Source: Acidobacteriota bacterium (GTDB lineage Bacteria > Acidobacteriota > Thermoanaerobaculia > Thermoanaerobaculales > Sulfomarinibacteraceae). From it: a DNA stretch of 53,004 bases. This document shows, piece after piece, positions 17,646 to 27,131 of this stretch. How positions within the stretch are numbered: the first letter of the stretch is position 1; each line of letters starts with the position of its first letter. The stretch lies in assembly GCA_022340665.1 (NCBI GenBank), contig JAJDNM010000020.1:1-53004 (forward strand), read 5' to 3'. The notes beneath the pieces were generated by a model. The model was not told the origin of the DNA and ran no database searches. It was given only the letters and a program-made list of their open reading frames with translations. The position numbers and the translations under genes were made by a program.

Positions 17646-17674
17646 ATGGTAGCGCGACCCCGCCCGTACAGCAA
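17646..17674 (-). promoter_or_regulatory. Possible promoter of the CAU tRNA
   Basis: TTGCTG and TACCAT with a 17-base spacer on the minus strand; the -10 ends six bases before the mature tRNA, close to the expected start point. Confidence 0.35.
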
Positions 17675-17748
17675 GAAACCACACCTGAGGCTCGAGCTTG
17701 ATTTCAAGCCCCAGGTCCCAAGCCCTGGGTCGGGCGGGTAGGTGAGAG

Positions 17749-19479
<1,731 letters not shown>

Positions 19480-19702
19480 TGGTGCACTCCTTTCGACACG
19501 ATCAGACGTATCGCTCGCAGTTTTCCGCTGTCGAGGCGTCGTCGCAAAGCGTCCCCGAACACCGCCCTAGGGTTAGCAGTTCCCTTGGGTTTGGCATTCC
19601 CGAATCGGGTCAGTCAACAGATTCGTCCATCAAGATGAGTACATGGTGGGCATTGCGCCAATGAAACGGGCCATTCGCCCGCGCCCCATCGCCATCCAGA
19701 GG

Positions 19703-19731
19703 AATATGGGTCGCACAATCGGTTTTGGCAA
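19703..19731 (-). promoter_or_regulatory. Possible rpoD promoter in the dnaG-rpoD spacer
   Basis: TTGCCA and CATATT with a 17-base spacer on the minus strand, about 225 bases before the rpoD start. The rest of the spacer (19480-19700) shows no gene and no clear hairpin. A second -35-like TTGACT lies nearer to rpoD but lacks a good -10. Confidence 0.3.
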
Positions 19732-19750
19732 CCCCTAACCGCAAAATTCG

Positions 19751-21502
19751 TCAGATTTCTGTCGATTCCAGCCGCAACCGCTGTTTTTCGGCCAAAAGAC
19801 GTTCCACTTCCTCTTCATCGCCCCGTTTTTCGGCCGCGGCGATCAACGGTTCGAGACGTCGCGAACCTTCGCGCGCCTGATGCAGAAGGAGTGTCTGCAT
19901 CTGAACCCGGATGGACTCATCCGTGATCTCCGGCATCGGCGAGGTGCACAGCTCGGCAACCAGGATTTTCAACCCGGGGTCGCTGCAGCGCTCCAAAAGC
20001 ACACTGACGAAGTCGGTCTTGGACGACTCGTCCTTCACGATCGTCCGGCTGTCTTCGAGCAAGCGTCGCACCCGGGAATCCGTGATGTACTCGGGAAGGA
20101 CGAATTCCAGAATTCTCGATCGCCACCCACTTGAACACTCGAGCAACATCCTCGCCAACTCACGTTCACCGGGAGGCATCGACTCGCGCTTCTGCACGCC
20201 AGCAGTCGTCGACTCGCGCCGCCCTCGGCTTCCATGCTCCTCGATCACCTGCGGCCGCAGGTACAGCTGCCGCGCCAGCTCGTCGATCAGATTCTGCCGG
20301 ATGGCCGGATCCGAGGCGGAGCAGACGAGCATCGCCAGATCCAGGCCGGCGCGCCGCCTCGCCGCGGGATCGGGTGGCAGATCGGCGAGCAGAAACTCGA
20401 GCAGTGGCGTCGGTCGTTCGATCAGATCCTTCATCGCCTCCCCACCCCGCTCGCGAACGAGATCGTCCGGGTCCATCCCAGGAGGAAGCACCACGACCGC
20501 CACCTCGACCCCGGCCTCGAGCAGGACGCCGGCGCCGGTGGCCGCCGCCCGACGCCCGGCGGTGTCGGCGTCGTAGCACAGGAGGGCGAGCCCTTCTGGA
20601 CCGAGCCGGCGTTTGAGGAGACGGGCGTGATCCGGAGTCAGTGCTGTGCCCATAGTGGCGACAGAGTTCGTTACTCCAACGCGGTGCAGCGAGAGGCAGT
20701 CAAAATAACCCTCGACGATGAGAACCTTGCCCGAGTCCGCCAGGCTGCGGCGTGCGCGATCGAGACAGAAGAGAGTCGATCGTTTTCTGAATATCGCACT
20801 TTCAGGGCTGTTGAGGTACTTGGGTTCTCCCTCGCCAAGCTGACGTCCGCCAAATGCAATCAGGGAGCCGTCCCCGGAATGTATGGGAAAGGTCAGTCGA
20901 CTTCGAAAGCGATCGTACGGTGAGGTGCCGCTGTCCGGACGAACCGCGAGGCCGGATTCGACCAGCTTCCCTTCCGGGTGGCGCTTCTTCATATGGTCGA
21001 GCAGCCGACGCCAGTCGTCGGGGGCAAAGCCGAATCCGAACTCTCTCCAGCTCTCTCTCGGAAAACCACGGCGTTCCAGCTCGCTTCGCGCGTCAGATCC
21101 TTCCGCGTCCTCGAGCCGATCCACGAAGAACTGTTGCGCCTCCTGGAGCAAGCCACGCAGCTGTTCACCCGCTTCCCGCCGCCGCCGCATCTCCGGGCTC
21201 CTGGGCGGCAGCTTGACGCCGAACCGACGCGCCAGGCGCTCGACCGCCTCCGGGAAGTTGAGATGTTCGATTTCCATCACGAAACCGAACAGATCGCCGC
21301 CCTTCTGGCAACCGAAACAGTAGTACACGCCCTTGTCGGGATTGACCGAAAAGGACGGAGTCTTCTCCTCGTGGAAGGGGCAGAGGCCCTCCCAGCTGCG
21401 GCCTCGCTTCTTCAAGCGAACGTGGTCGCCGACAACATCCAGAATGTCCGCCGCCTCGCGTACGCGGGCGATAGATTCAGGGCCGAGGTCGACGTCTGCC
21501 AT
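19751..21502 (-). CDS. dnaG: DNA primase
   Basis: Synthesises RNA primers at the fork with DnaB. Numbered from the ATG at 21502, the zinc-binding domain has Cys41, His44, Cys62 and Cys65 (CPFHEEKTPSFSV, YYCFGCQKGG). The catalytic core follows with the RNA-polymerase basic segment (FRSRLTFPIHSGDG, AFGGRQLGEGEPKYLNSPE) and the TOPRIM motifs VEGYFDCLSLH and CYDADTAGRRAA. The C-terminal DnaB-interacting part is poorly conserved and highly charged. 583 residues. I prefer 21502 to a GTG 18 bases upstream on alignment grounds; neither has a Shine-Dalgarno. GAAAAT lies 8 bases before the ATG, so it too may be nearly leaderless. Confidence 0.96.
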   Translation of the reverse strand: MADVDLGPESIARVREAADILDVVGDHVRLKKRGRSWEGLCPFHEEKTPSFSVNPDKGVYYCFGCQKGGDLFGFVMEIEHLNFPEAVERLARRFGVKLPPRSPEMRRRREAGEQLRGLLQEAQQFFVDRLEDAEGSDARSELERRGFPRESWREFGFGFAPDDWRRLLDHMKKRHPEGKLVESGLAVRPDSGTSPYDRFRSRLTFPIHSGDGSLIAFGGRQLGEGEPKYLNSPESAIFRKRSTLFCLDRARRSLADSGKVLIVEGYFDCLSLHRVGVTNSVATMGTALTPDHARLLKRRLGPEGLALLCYDADTAGRRAAATGAGVLLEAGVEVAVVVLPPGMDPDDLVRERGGEAMKDLIERPTPLLEFLLADLPPDPAARRRAGLDLAMLVCSASDPAIRQNLIDELARQLYLRPQVIEEHGSRGRRESTTAGVQKRESMPPGERELARMLLECSSGWRSRILEFVLPEYITDSRVRRLLEDSRTIVKDESSKTDFVSVLLERCSDPGLKILVAELCTSPMPEITDESIRVQMQTLLLHQAREGSRRLEPLIAAAEKRGDEEEVERLLAEKQRLRLESTEI

Positions 21503-21532
21503 GGGGGAGCATTTTCGCACAGTGCGAGATTT

Positions 21533-21614
21533 TGGATGCCGGATGGGAGATGTTGGATGCTGGATGCTGGATGCTGGATGCTAGATGTTGGATGTTGGAT
21601 GTTGGATGTTGGAT
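21533..21614. repeat. Heptamer tract, GGATGCT/GGATGTT units
   Basis: About eleven near-perfect period-7 units, grading from GGATGCT to GGATGTT. Same unit and same following module as at 8253-8342. Confidence 0.9.
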
Positions 21615-21674
21615 ACAACAAATCGATGTTTTCTCTGGCCGAATTGTCGCGGGGAGGGCGATTTGCTCGTAGGC

Positions 21675-21795
21675 CTCGACGGCTTGACGACTTGACGGCT
21701 TGACGGCCAGACGGTCGGGTCTGACATTCTCAGCTCGAGCGCGCGAACCGGACGGCCGTGAACGGGTGGGTGGGGGAAGCCAAACAGCCGTCTGC
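21675..21795. repeat. Octamer module with G-rich core, second copy
   Basis: Period-8 units of the type GGCTTGAC (21675-21716), then the core GGGTGGGTGGGGG (21764-21776) with AAGCC, then AGCCGTCT. Order and orientation match 8364-8535, including the GATTTGCTCG linker seen just before both octamer arms (8338-8347 and about 21660-21668). Confidence 0.75.
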
Positions 21796-21805
21796 CAACC
21801 TTCTC

Positions 21806-24181
21806 TCAAGCCCCTGATTCGAGCTCGACTTCTGTCGCTCCCGAACCGCCGAGGTGCTGCGGCGGGTGGCGATAACCCCGGACGGCAGGATGAGACCGGC
21901 ACACATCAGCCACCATGCTGCGCAAGATGCCGGCGCCGTGACCGTGGACCACGCGCACGGCTGGTGCCCCAGCAGTCAATGCCTGATCGAGGAATCGCTC
22001 GAGCTCCTCGCGTGCGCTCTCGCTGTCGAGTCCAATGAGGTTGATCTCCCGTACGACGTCATCCGCGGAAACCACTTCCACCCTGGCCTGTTGCCTCTTG
22101 GGCGAAGGAGATTTCACCACCTCGAGGTCGGTGATCGGCACCCACAGCTTCTTTCCGGAAACATTCACCTGCGCCTGCGATCCTCGGATTTTGCGGAGCT
22201 CACCTTCACCCCCAATGGCAAGCCGAACGCGAGCGCCCTCGTCCAATCCGTCCTCGGGCTGCGCGGACTCTTCATCGTTGGGAAGCTCGAGGCGCAAGGC
22301 TTCGTCCCGGAGCTTTTGCAGCCGGCGGCGACCCAGAGCCTCGTGCTCCTCAGTCGCCTTCTTCAGCCTGGCAATCGCCTTGTCGAGCTTCAGCTTGGCA
22401 CGGCGGCGGAGCTCTTCCCTCTCCGCGGCCAGCTTATCGGGAAGCTCTCGACGCTCCGCTTCGAGCCGTTCGAGCTCGCGTTCGGCCTCGCCCCGGGCCC
22501 GCTCCGCCTCATGCTGCCGCTGGAGAACCCGGGCTCGCTCGAACTCGAGCTCCCGCTCCAATTTCTCCAGCCTTCGCAGCCAGCGGTCGAGCTCGAGGTG
22601 CTCACCGCCGAGCAGCTCCCTCGCGCGTTCCAGGACATCTTCGGACACTCCCATGCGGCTGGCGATCTCGAGCGCTCTCGACCGGCCGGGCCGGCCAATG
22701 CTCAGCGTGTAGGTGGGCAGCTCGGAGTCCTCGTCGAACTCCATCGCGGCGTTGTCCATACCGTCGGCGGAGCTTGCATAGAGAGCGATCGCCGCCAGGT
22801 GGGTCGTGACAACAGTCATTACACCGTGCCGGTTGAGCTCGTCGAGAAGGGCGCATCCGAGCGCCGCGCCCTCGAGCGGGTCGGTTCCTGCACCGAGCTC
22901 GTCGAACAGGACGAGGGTCTTGTCGTCCGCGTATTCGAGCAGTTGGGCGGTCGCCGCCATTGCCGCCGAGAATGTCGACAAGTCAGCGCCTACGTCCTGC
23001 TCGTCTCCGATGTGGCACCAGATGCGATCGAAGGCCGGAACAGTCGTTCCCTCGTCGGCCGGGACCGGGATGCCACTGAAAGACATCAGAACCATCAGTC
23101 CGATCGTCTTGAGCACCACCGTCTTGCCGCCGGCATTGGGACCGGAAATGACCAGTGCATTGATGCCCTCTGGCATCTTGAAGTCCAGCGGAACGACCCG
23201 GTGTTCCGGGTCTCGCCGTTCGGCGTCGCCAAAGACCTCGACCCTCAGGGCATGGAGGCGTTCATCGAGCAAGGGGTGACGCGCGGCCAGCAGCATCAGG
23301 TCCCCCGCACCACCGGGAACCACTACACGTCCCTCCGCCGCGCGCCCGAAGAGGACCTTGGCCTGGACCGCATCGAGCTCCGCGAGCACCCCGATCGCAT
23401 GCACGAGATCGTCTCCGGCGTCGGTGAACAGGCGATTGATCTCGTGCAGAATGCGCTGAATTTCTCGCCCTTCACCCGCGATCGCAGCGGCCAGTCTGTT
23501 ATTCAGTTCGACCACGCCGAAGGGCTCGACAAAGGAGGTCGCACCTCGAGACGAGACATCGAGGAGGAGGCCATCGAGCTGGGCTCTGGCCGAAGATCGG
23601 ACAGGCAGGCAATAGCGGTCACGCCGCATGGTCGGCGGCGCATCCGTCACCACATCCCTGTTCGATCGGCGAATCGCTTCGAGCTCCGCAAGAACGTCCG
23701 AGCGGGCGCGTGTGATCTCGCGCCTCAGACGGGCCAGCTCAGGCGATGCGTCGTCGGCGACGGTTCCGTCTCGACCGAGCATCGGGGCCACCATGTCGAC
23801 CAGCTCCTTGGTATCGGCGAGCCGGTCCAGAATGGGACCGAATTCATCGCTCTCAGAGGATAGGAGGCGACGACGGATGGCCGCTATCCGTCGCGCAAGG
23901 GCCAACAGGGCTACGAGGTCGCGGGGCTCCGATGGCGGTGGGGCGTCCTCTTCCAACCACGGCTCCGCCTCGTCCACTCCGGACATCGACAGCACTCCGT
24001 CGTCCTCGATCAGATGCGCCACGGCCTGGGTCAGGTGGGCATTTCGGACACGTTCCGTGGAATCGCCAGCCAGAACGGCAAGATCACGGATGACAACGCG
24101 GCCCACACGCGTTCGCGCATGGGCCGCGACCAGTTCGAGAACCTTATCGAATTCCAGTTCGACGGCAAGCGATCGGGACAC
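21806..24181 (-). CDS. mutS2: Endonuclease MutS2 / ribosome-rescue ATPase
   Basis: 791 residues. A helical core and clamp (about 1-320) lead to the MutS-type ATPase with Walker A GPNAGGKT near 346-353, the signature region (DVGADLSTFSAAMAATAQLL), Walker B (TLVLFDELGAGTDP) and VTTHLAA. A long coiled coil follows (about 510-640), then a KOW-like segment (GARVRLAIGGEGELRKIRG) and the C-terminal Smr nuclease domain with HGHGAG near 750. Family roles proposed are suppression of recombination and splitting of collided ribosomes. It starts with GTG four bases after the rpsU stop, so it is cotranscribed with rpsU, an unusual partner within the rpsU-dnaG-rpoD cluster. Confidence 0.95.
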   Translation of the reverse strand: MSRSLAVELEFDKVLELVAAHARTRVGRVVIRDLAVLAGDSTERVRNAHLTQAVAHLIEDDGVLSMSGVDEAEPWLEEDAPPPSEPRDLVALLALARRIAAIRRRLLSSESDEFGPILDRLADTKELVDMVAPMLGRDGTVADDASPELARLRREITRARSDVLAELEAIRRSNRDVVTDAPPTMRRDRYCLPVRSSARAQLDGLLLDVSSRGATSFVEPFGVVELNNRLAAAIAGEGREIQRILHEINRLFTDAGDDLVHAIGVLAELDAVQAKVLFGRAAEGRVVVPGGAGDLMLLAARHPLLDERLHALRVEVFGDAERRDPEHRVVPLDFKMPEGINALVISGPNAGGKTVVLKTIGLMVLMSFSGIPVPADEGTTVPAFDRIWCHIGDEQDVGADLSTFSAAMAATAQLLEYADDKTLVLFDELGAGTDPLEGAALGCALLDELNRHGVMTVVTTHLAAIALYASSADGMDNAAMEFDEDSELPTYTLSIGRPGRSRALEIASRMGVSEDVLERARELLGGEHLELDRWLRRLEKLERELEFERARVLQRQHEAERARGEAERELERLEAERRELPDKLAAEREELRRRAKLKLDKAIARLKKATEEHEALGRRRLQKLRDEALRLELPNDEESAQPEDGLDEGARVRLAIGGEGELRKIRGSQAQVNVSGKKLWVPITDLEVVKSPSPKRQQARVEVVSADDVVREINLIGLDSESAREELERFLDQALTAGAPAVRVVHGHGAGILRSMVADVCRSHPAVRGYRHPPQHLGGSGATEVELESGA

Positions 24182-24185
24182 CGGG

Positions 24186-24398
24186 CTAGAGCAAGCCGGC
24201 GCGCCGCTGCTTGGCCATCTTGCGAAGCATTTTTTTGCGGGCTTGAATCATTTCCCGCTTGCGGCGCTCGGACGGCTTCTCGTAAAAACGCCGCCGTTTG
24301 ACCTCGGAGAGGATGCCAGCCTTTTCGCACTTCCGCTTGAAGCGCCGAAGTGCCTGCTCGAAGGACTCGTTGTCACGAACTGTGACTCCTGTCGGCAT
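24186..24398 (-). CDS. rpsU: 30S ribosomal protein S21
   Basis: A 70-residue basic protein of the small subunit. The S21 signature is clear: [23 protein letters not shown] (in parts), [15 protein letters not shown], and a Lys/Arg-rich tail. It heads the minus-strand cluster rpsU-mutS2-dnaG-rpoD. A strong promoter lies about 75 bases upstream. Confidence 0.97.
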   Translation of the reverse strand: MPTGVTVRDNESFEQALRRFKRKCEKAGILSEVKRRRFYEKPSERRKREMIQARKKMLRKMAKQRRAGLL

Positions 24399-24470
24399 GT
24401 TGGCTCACCCCCTCTCGGTGCGGATTGCGCCGATGGCTGAGACGCCAGCGACGCGCACATCAAGATCGTG

Positions 24471-24499
24471 AGGATATCACCGAGGCCGAAAGGCGTCAA
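24471..24499 (-). promoter_or_regulatory. Promoter of rpsU-mutS2
   Basis: TTGACG and TATCCT with a 17-base spacer on the minus strand, ahead of rpsU. The remaining upstream spacer (24500-24676) contains a short hairpin CCGAC-AGCA-GTCGG followed by CCATTTTTTATT on the plus strand (24548-24572) and no gene. Confidence 0.6.
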
Positions 24500-24676
24500 T
24501 CGCACGGGATAACACCATCAATCACAACCATTTGACTGATATGGTTCCCGACAGCAGTCGGCCATTTTTTATTGGTACAGCGAGGGCGCCCCGAGGGACG
24601 CCCGTCTGGATCTTCGATTATCGATCCCGTGTCCAATCTCGGCAGCCCGAGAGCGACAACCGGGAAAAGTCCAGTC

Positions 24677-25474
24677 CTACTCCTCGACTACCTTGACCTT
24701 CACCGCGTCGAAATTCTTGTTGTAAACCTTGTTGTTGTTGGTTTTGAAGTAGACCGCTGCAGCACCGCCCTCACGCTTCCGATAGAGCCAGGTTTCGACC
24801 TTTCGTTTCTCGTCGACCTGGATGTTCTGGTAATAGGGCACCCCTGCGATTTCCTTGACCTCGTCCATGGTCATGTTCTTCTTCACCTCGTCGAATCGCT
24901 CCTGGGTGATGAAGCGCATTTCATCGAGCTCCGCCATCTTGTCGATCAGAGGCTGATAGGGCGGCAGTCCGATGGATTCGTAATAACTGCTCGCCGAATC
25001 CAGCTGGTTGATCGCCTTCTTATAGTCGCCGGCCTTGGCGACCGTGTCGTCTGCGATCAGGATGGCCTCGTCCGAGTACAGGTTGAGGCCTTCAGCCGTT
25101 GCTGGATGCTCGGGAAAATCGTTGAGGGCAATATTGAGGAAATCCGCCAAGGTCGATTGCACGGCGTCGTAAGCCGCATCTCGAGCTGCCGTCTGCTCTT
25201 CGATCGACGCCGGAAGTGTTTCGAGCTCCACCTTCTGCTCATCGGTCCGATCGCGCTCCTGAATAGCCTCGATCTCTGCGAGCCTGGTCTCCAAGGCCGC
25301 GAGCTCCGCTCTGGCCTGATTCAAATCTTCATGCTGCTGTTGCAGGGTTGCCAGCTGCTCCTCGAAGCGGGCTTTTTTCAAATCCTCTTCGCTCGGCCCA
25401 CTCGAGCACCCGAGCAACAGTCCAAAAACAACCAGAGTCGCAATGCCATGCGGCAGGAATCGGCTTTTTCTCAT
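24677..25474 (-). CDS. Lipoprotein with coiled coil and SmpA/BamE-like C-terminus
   Basis: 265 residues. A signal peptide ends in the lipobox LLLGC (Cys about 23). Residues 30-100 are a Gln/Glu/Leu-rich coiled coil; 100-190 is helical. The last 65 residues (MTMDEVKEIAGVPYYQNIQV...WLYRKREGGAAAVYFKTNNNKVY) look like a BamE/SmpA fold: a motif with DEV near a helix, then Tyr-Arg-rich strands. A role in outer-membrane or envelope assembly is a guess. GGGAGGAG lies just before the ATG. Divergent from the GAF gene. Confidence 0.75.
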   Translation of the reverse strand: MRKSRFLPHGIATLVVFGLLLGCSSGPSEEDLKKARFEEQLATLQQQHEDLNQARAELAALETRLAEIEAIQERDRTDEQKVELETLPASIEEQTAARDAAYDAVQSTLADFLNIALNDFPEHPATAEGLNLYSDEAILIADDTVAKAGDYKKAINQLDSASSYYESIGLPPYQPLIDKMAELDEMRFITQERFDEVKKNMTMDEVKEIAGVPYYQNIQVDEKRKVETWLYRKREGGAAAVYFKTNNNKVYNKNFDAVKVKVVEE

Positions 25475-25494
25475 GACTCCTCCCTTCGCCCTGC

Positions 25495-25523
25495 AAGCTA
25501 GCAGAAACCGCCTTTCGTTACAA
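25495..25523 (-). promoter_or_regulatory. Possible promoter of the lipoprotein gene
   Basis: TTGTAA and TAGCTT (with TGC just before, extended -10 form) separated by 17 bases, about 20 bases before the ATG. Confidence 0.3.
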
Positions 25524-25622
25524 CGTCAGTCGCGGGAATCCGTGAGACCGGTTCGCTCGACCGAATCGAGCCTCCATTTCGTCGCCCACCTCAGATCGCG
25601 GATCACACGTGAAATCAATTGC

Positions 25623-25652
25623 TTGACGAAAGGACGCATGGCTGGCGATAAT
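25623..25652 (+). promoter_or_regulatory. Promoter of the GAF-slt-yjbQ unit
   Basis: TTGACG and GATAAT (five of six matches each) separated by 18 bases, giving a leader of about 20 bases that contains the GGAGG at 25671-25675. Confidence 0.65.
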
Positions 25653-25679
25653 AGTTTTAGTGCGCGAATTGGAGGCCAT

Positions 25680-27131
25680 ATGGACCGGTACGATGCCATC
25701 CTCGAGCAGCTCAAACAGGCACAGAATCATGGTCTCGATTCGGTGGAAACCCGCCTCGATGCCATCGTCGCAAGCCTTGAAGAGCTGATTCAGTCGGCAA
25801 GGGCAGCTGTTCAAGACGCTCGACTCAAGGACGCCGAGGAGTTGCTGCCATTGGCCGAGGTCGAGGCACTGTTGGAAGAAGCCCGCGCCGAGGCCCAGGT
25901 CCCGCCACCGCCACCACCAGCGCCGGGCATCACGCTCGACAACCTGCGAAATCTGGACGCGGCACGCAGCCAGTCGGAACTCCTGAGGGCGCTGCTGCCG
26001 ATGATGGCCGAGCATGTCGGTCGTGCCGTCGTCCTGGTCATCCGCGACGGGGTTGTTTCGGCGTGGAGCGGCATTGGGTTCGCGGACGGAGAGAAACTAC
26101 GAAGCTGGCACGGTGGAGTCGCCGTTTCGCCGAGCTTTTCCGAGCTGATGGAAAACTCAAAACCGACGATGATCGATCCCAGGACCGACCCCCTGCTCTC
26201 CGAATGGCTGCAGGAGGATGCTGTTCCGGATGAAGGGGCTCTGCTTCCGATCTCCTTGCGCGGCAAACTCATGGGCATCGTCTATGTCGACCACCACGGC
26301 AACCAGCCGTGGAACATCGAGGCCGCACAGTCACTCAACGCAGTCGCCTGCTGGCTGATCGACACTCTGCACCATCGCATGACCATCCCGACGCCCACCG
26401 TTGCGGTGCTCGCATCGGCCGAGGGCGAGCCATCCGATGCCGAGGTCGCGGTCGGGGAAACACCGGAGCCATCCGCCGACGAAGAACCGGACGATGGCGT
26501 GTCCGAGGAAGCGCACGCAGTCGAATCCGAGTTTGAAGGCGGCAGTCAAGACGCTATCGAAATCGAGACTATCGAGGAAGACGACTTCGAGGAACCGGAA
26601 GTTTCCGGGGAGCCTGAACCGGCCGAGTTCGACTTCGAGCCCGAAGAGATGCCAACGGAGACCGGCGCCGAGGAGGAGGAGTTCGATTCTTCGGCAACGG
26701 TTCAGATCGATCCCACCGAAGAGGACTTGAGCCCGGAGCCTGCCGAGGAAGAGCTGCCCGCGGAGGCGGCTCCGCCTTCGGCCGAGGTCCAGCCGCCTGC
26801 CTCGGAGGTCGAAGCCCCTCCGCCTGTACGCCCGGTCGAACCACCGCCCGACATCGAAGCCGAACCCGTGTCGGACGAGGACGCTCGCCAGGAAGAGGCA
26901 AGGCGGTTTGCCCGCCTGCTCGTATCGGAGATCAAGCTCTACAACGAGGATGAGGTCGAGCGCGGTCGGGCTGAAAGGGATCTCTGCACACGTCTCAGGG
27001 AAGACATCGACCGCAGCCGCGAGATGTTCGAGAAGCGCATTCCGGCCGATGTCCGGGAAGGTCACGACTATTTTCAGGATGAGCTGATCCGGATTCTCGC
27101 CGACGGTGACGCAGATGCCCTCGGCGTGTGA
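25680..27131 (+). CDS. GAF-like domain protein with acidic linker and conserved C-terminal helix
   Basis: 483 residues from the ATG at 25680, which has GGAGG five bases upstream; a longer open frame upstream has no start signal. Residues 1-70 are helical (a leucine-rich coil). Residues about 85-220 resemble a GAF sensor (RAVVLVIRDG, LLPISLRGKLMGIVYVDH). Residues 230-405 are Glu/Pro-rich and nearly devoid of basic residues. The last 75 residues (EEARRFARLLVSEIKLYNE, then RAERDLCTRLREDIDRSREM) are conserved-looking and helical, of a kind I associate with Acidobacteriota regulators. No output domain is visible, so it may be a scaffold. The stop overlaps the next gene (GTGTGA). Confidence 0.7.
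   Translation: MDRYDAILEQLKQAQNHGLDSVETRLDAIVASLEELIQSARAAVQDARLKDAEELLPLAEVEALLEEARAEAQVPPPPPPAPGITLDNLRNLDAARSQSELLRALLPMMAEHVGRAVVLVIRDGVVSAWSGIGFADGEKLRSWHGGVAVSPSFSELMENSKPTMIDPRTDPLLSEWLQEDAVPDEGALLPISLRGKLMGIVYVDHHGNQPWNIEAAQSLNAVACWLIDTLHHRMTIPTPTVAVLASAEGEPSDAEVAVGETPEPSADEEPDDGVSEEAHAVESEFEGGSQDAIEIETIEEDDFEEPEVSGEPEPAEFDFEPEEMPTETGAEEEEFDSSATVQIDPTEEDLSPEPAEEELPAEAAPPSAEVQPPASEVEAPPPVRPVEPPPDIEAEPVSDEDARQEEARRFARLLVSEIKLYNEDEVERGRAERDLCTRLREDIDRSREMFEKRIPADVREGHDYFQDELIRILADGDADALGV

Larger units (their letters stand above)
21503..21805. other. Non-coding spacer between dnaG and mutS2
   Basis: These 303 bases hold only the repeat modules listed separately (21533-21614, 21675-21795) and a short unique linker around 21620-21670. 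No gene is seen. Confidence 0.7.

Noticed and set aside
21533-21614. CRISPR array
   Set aside because: The unit is 7 bases without spacers; there are no 23-47-base repeats and no cas genes.
24548-24572. Plus-strand terminator in the rpsU upstream spacer
   Set aside because: CCGAC-AGCA-GTCGG with a T-run is present, but no plus-strand gene ends before it and the stem is only five pairs; left as a note only.
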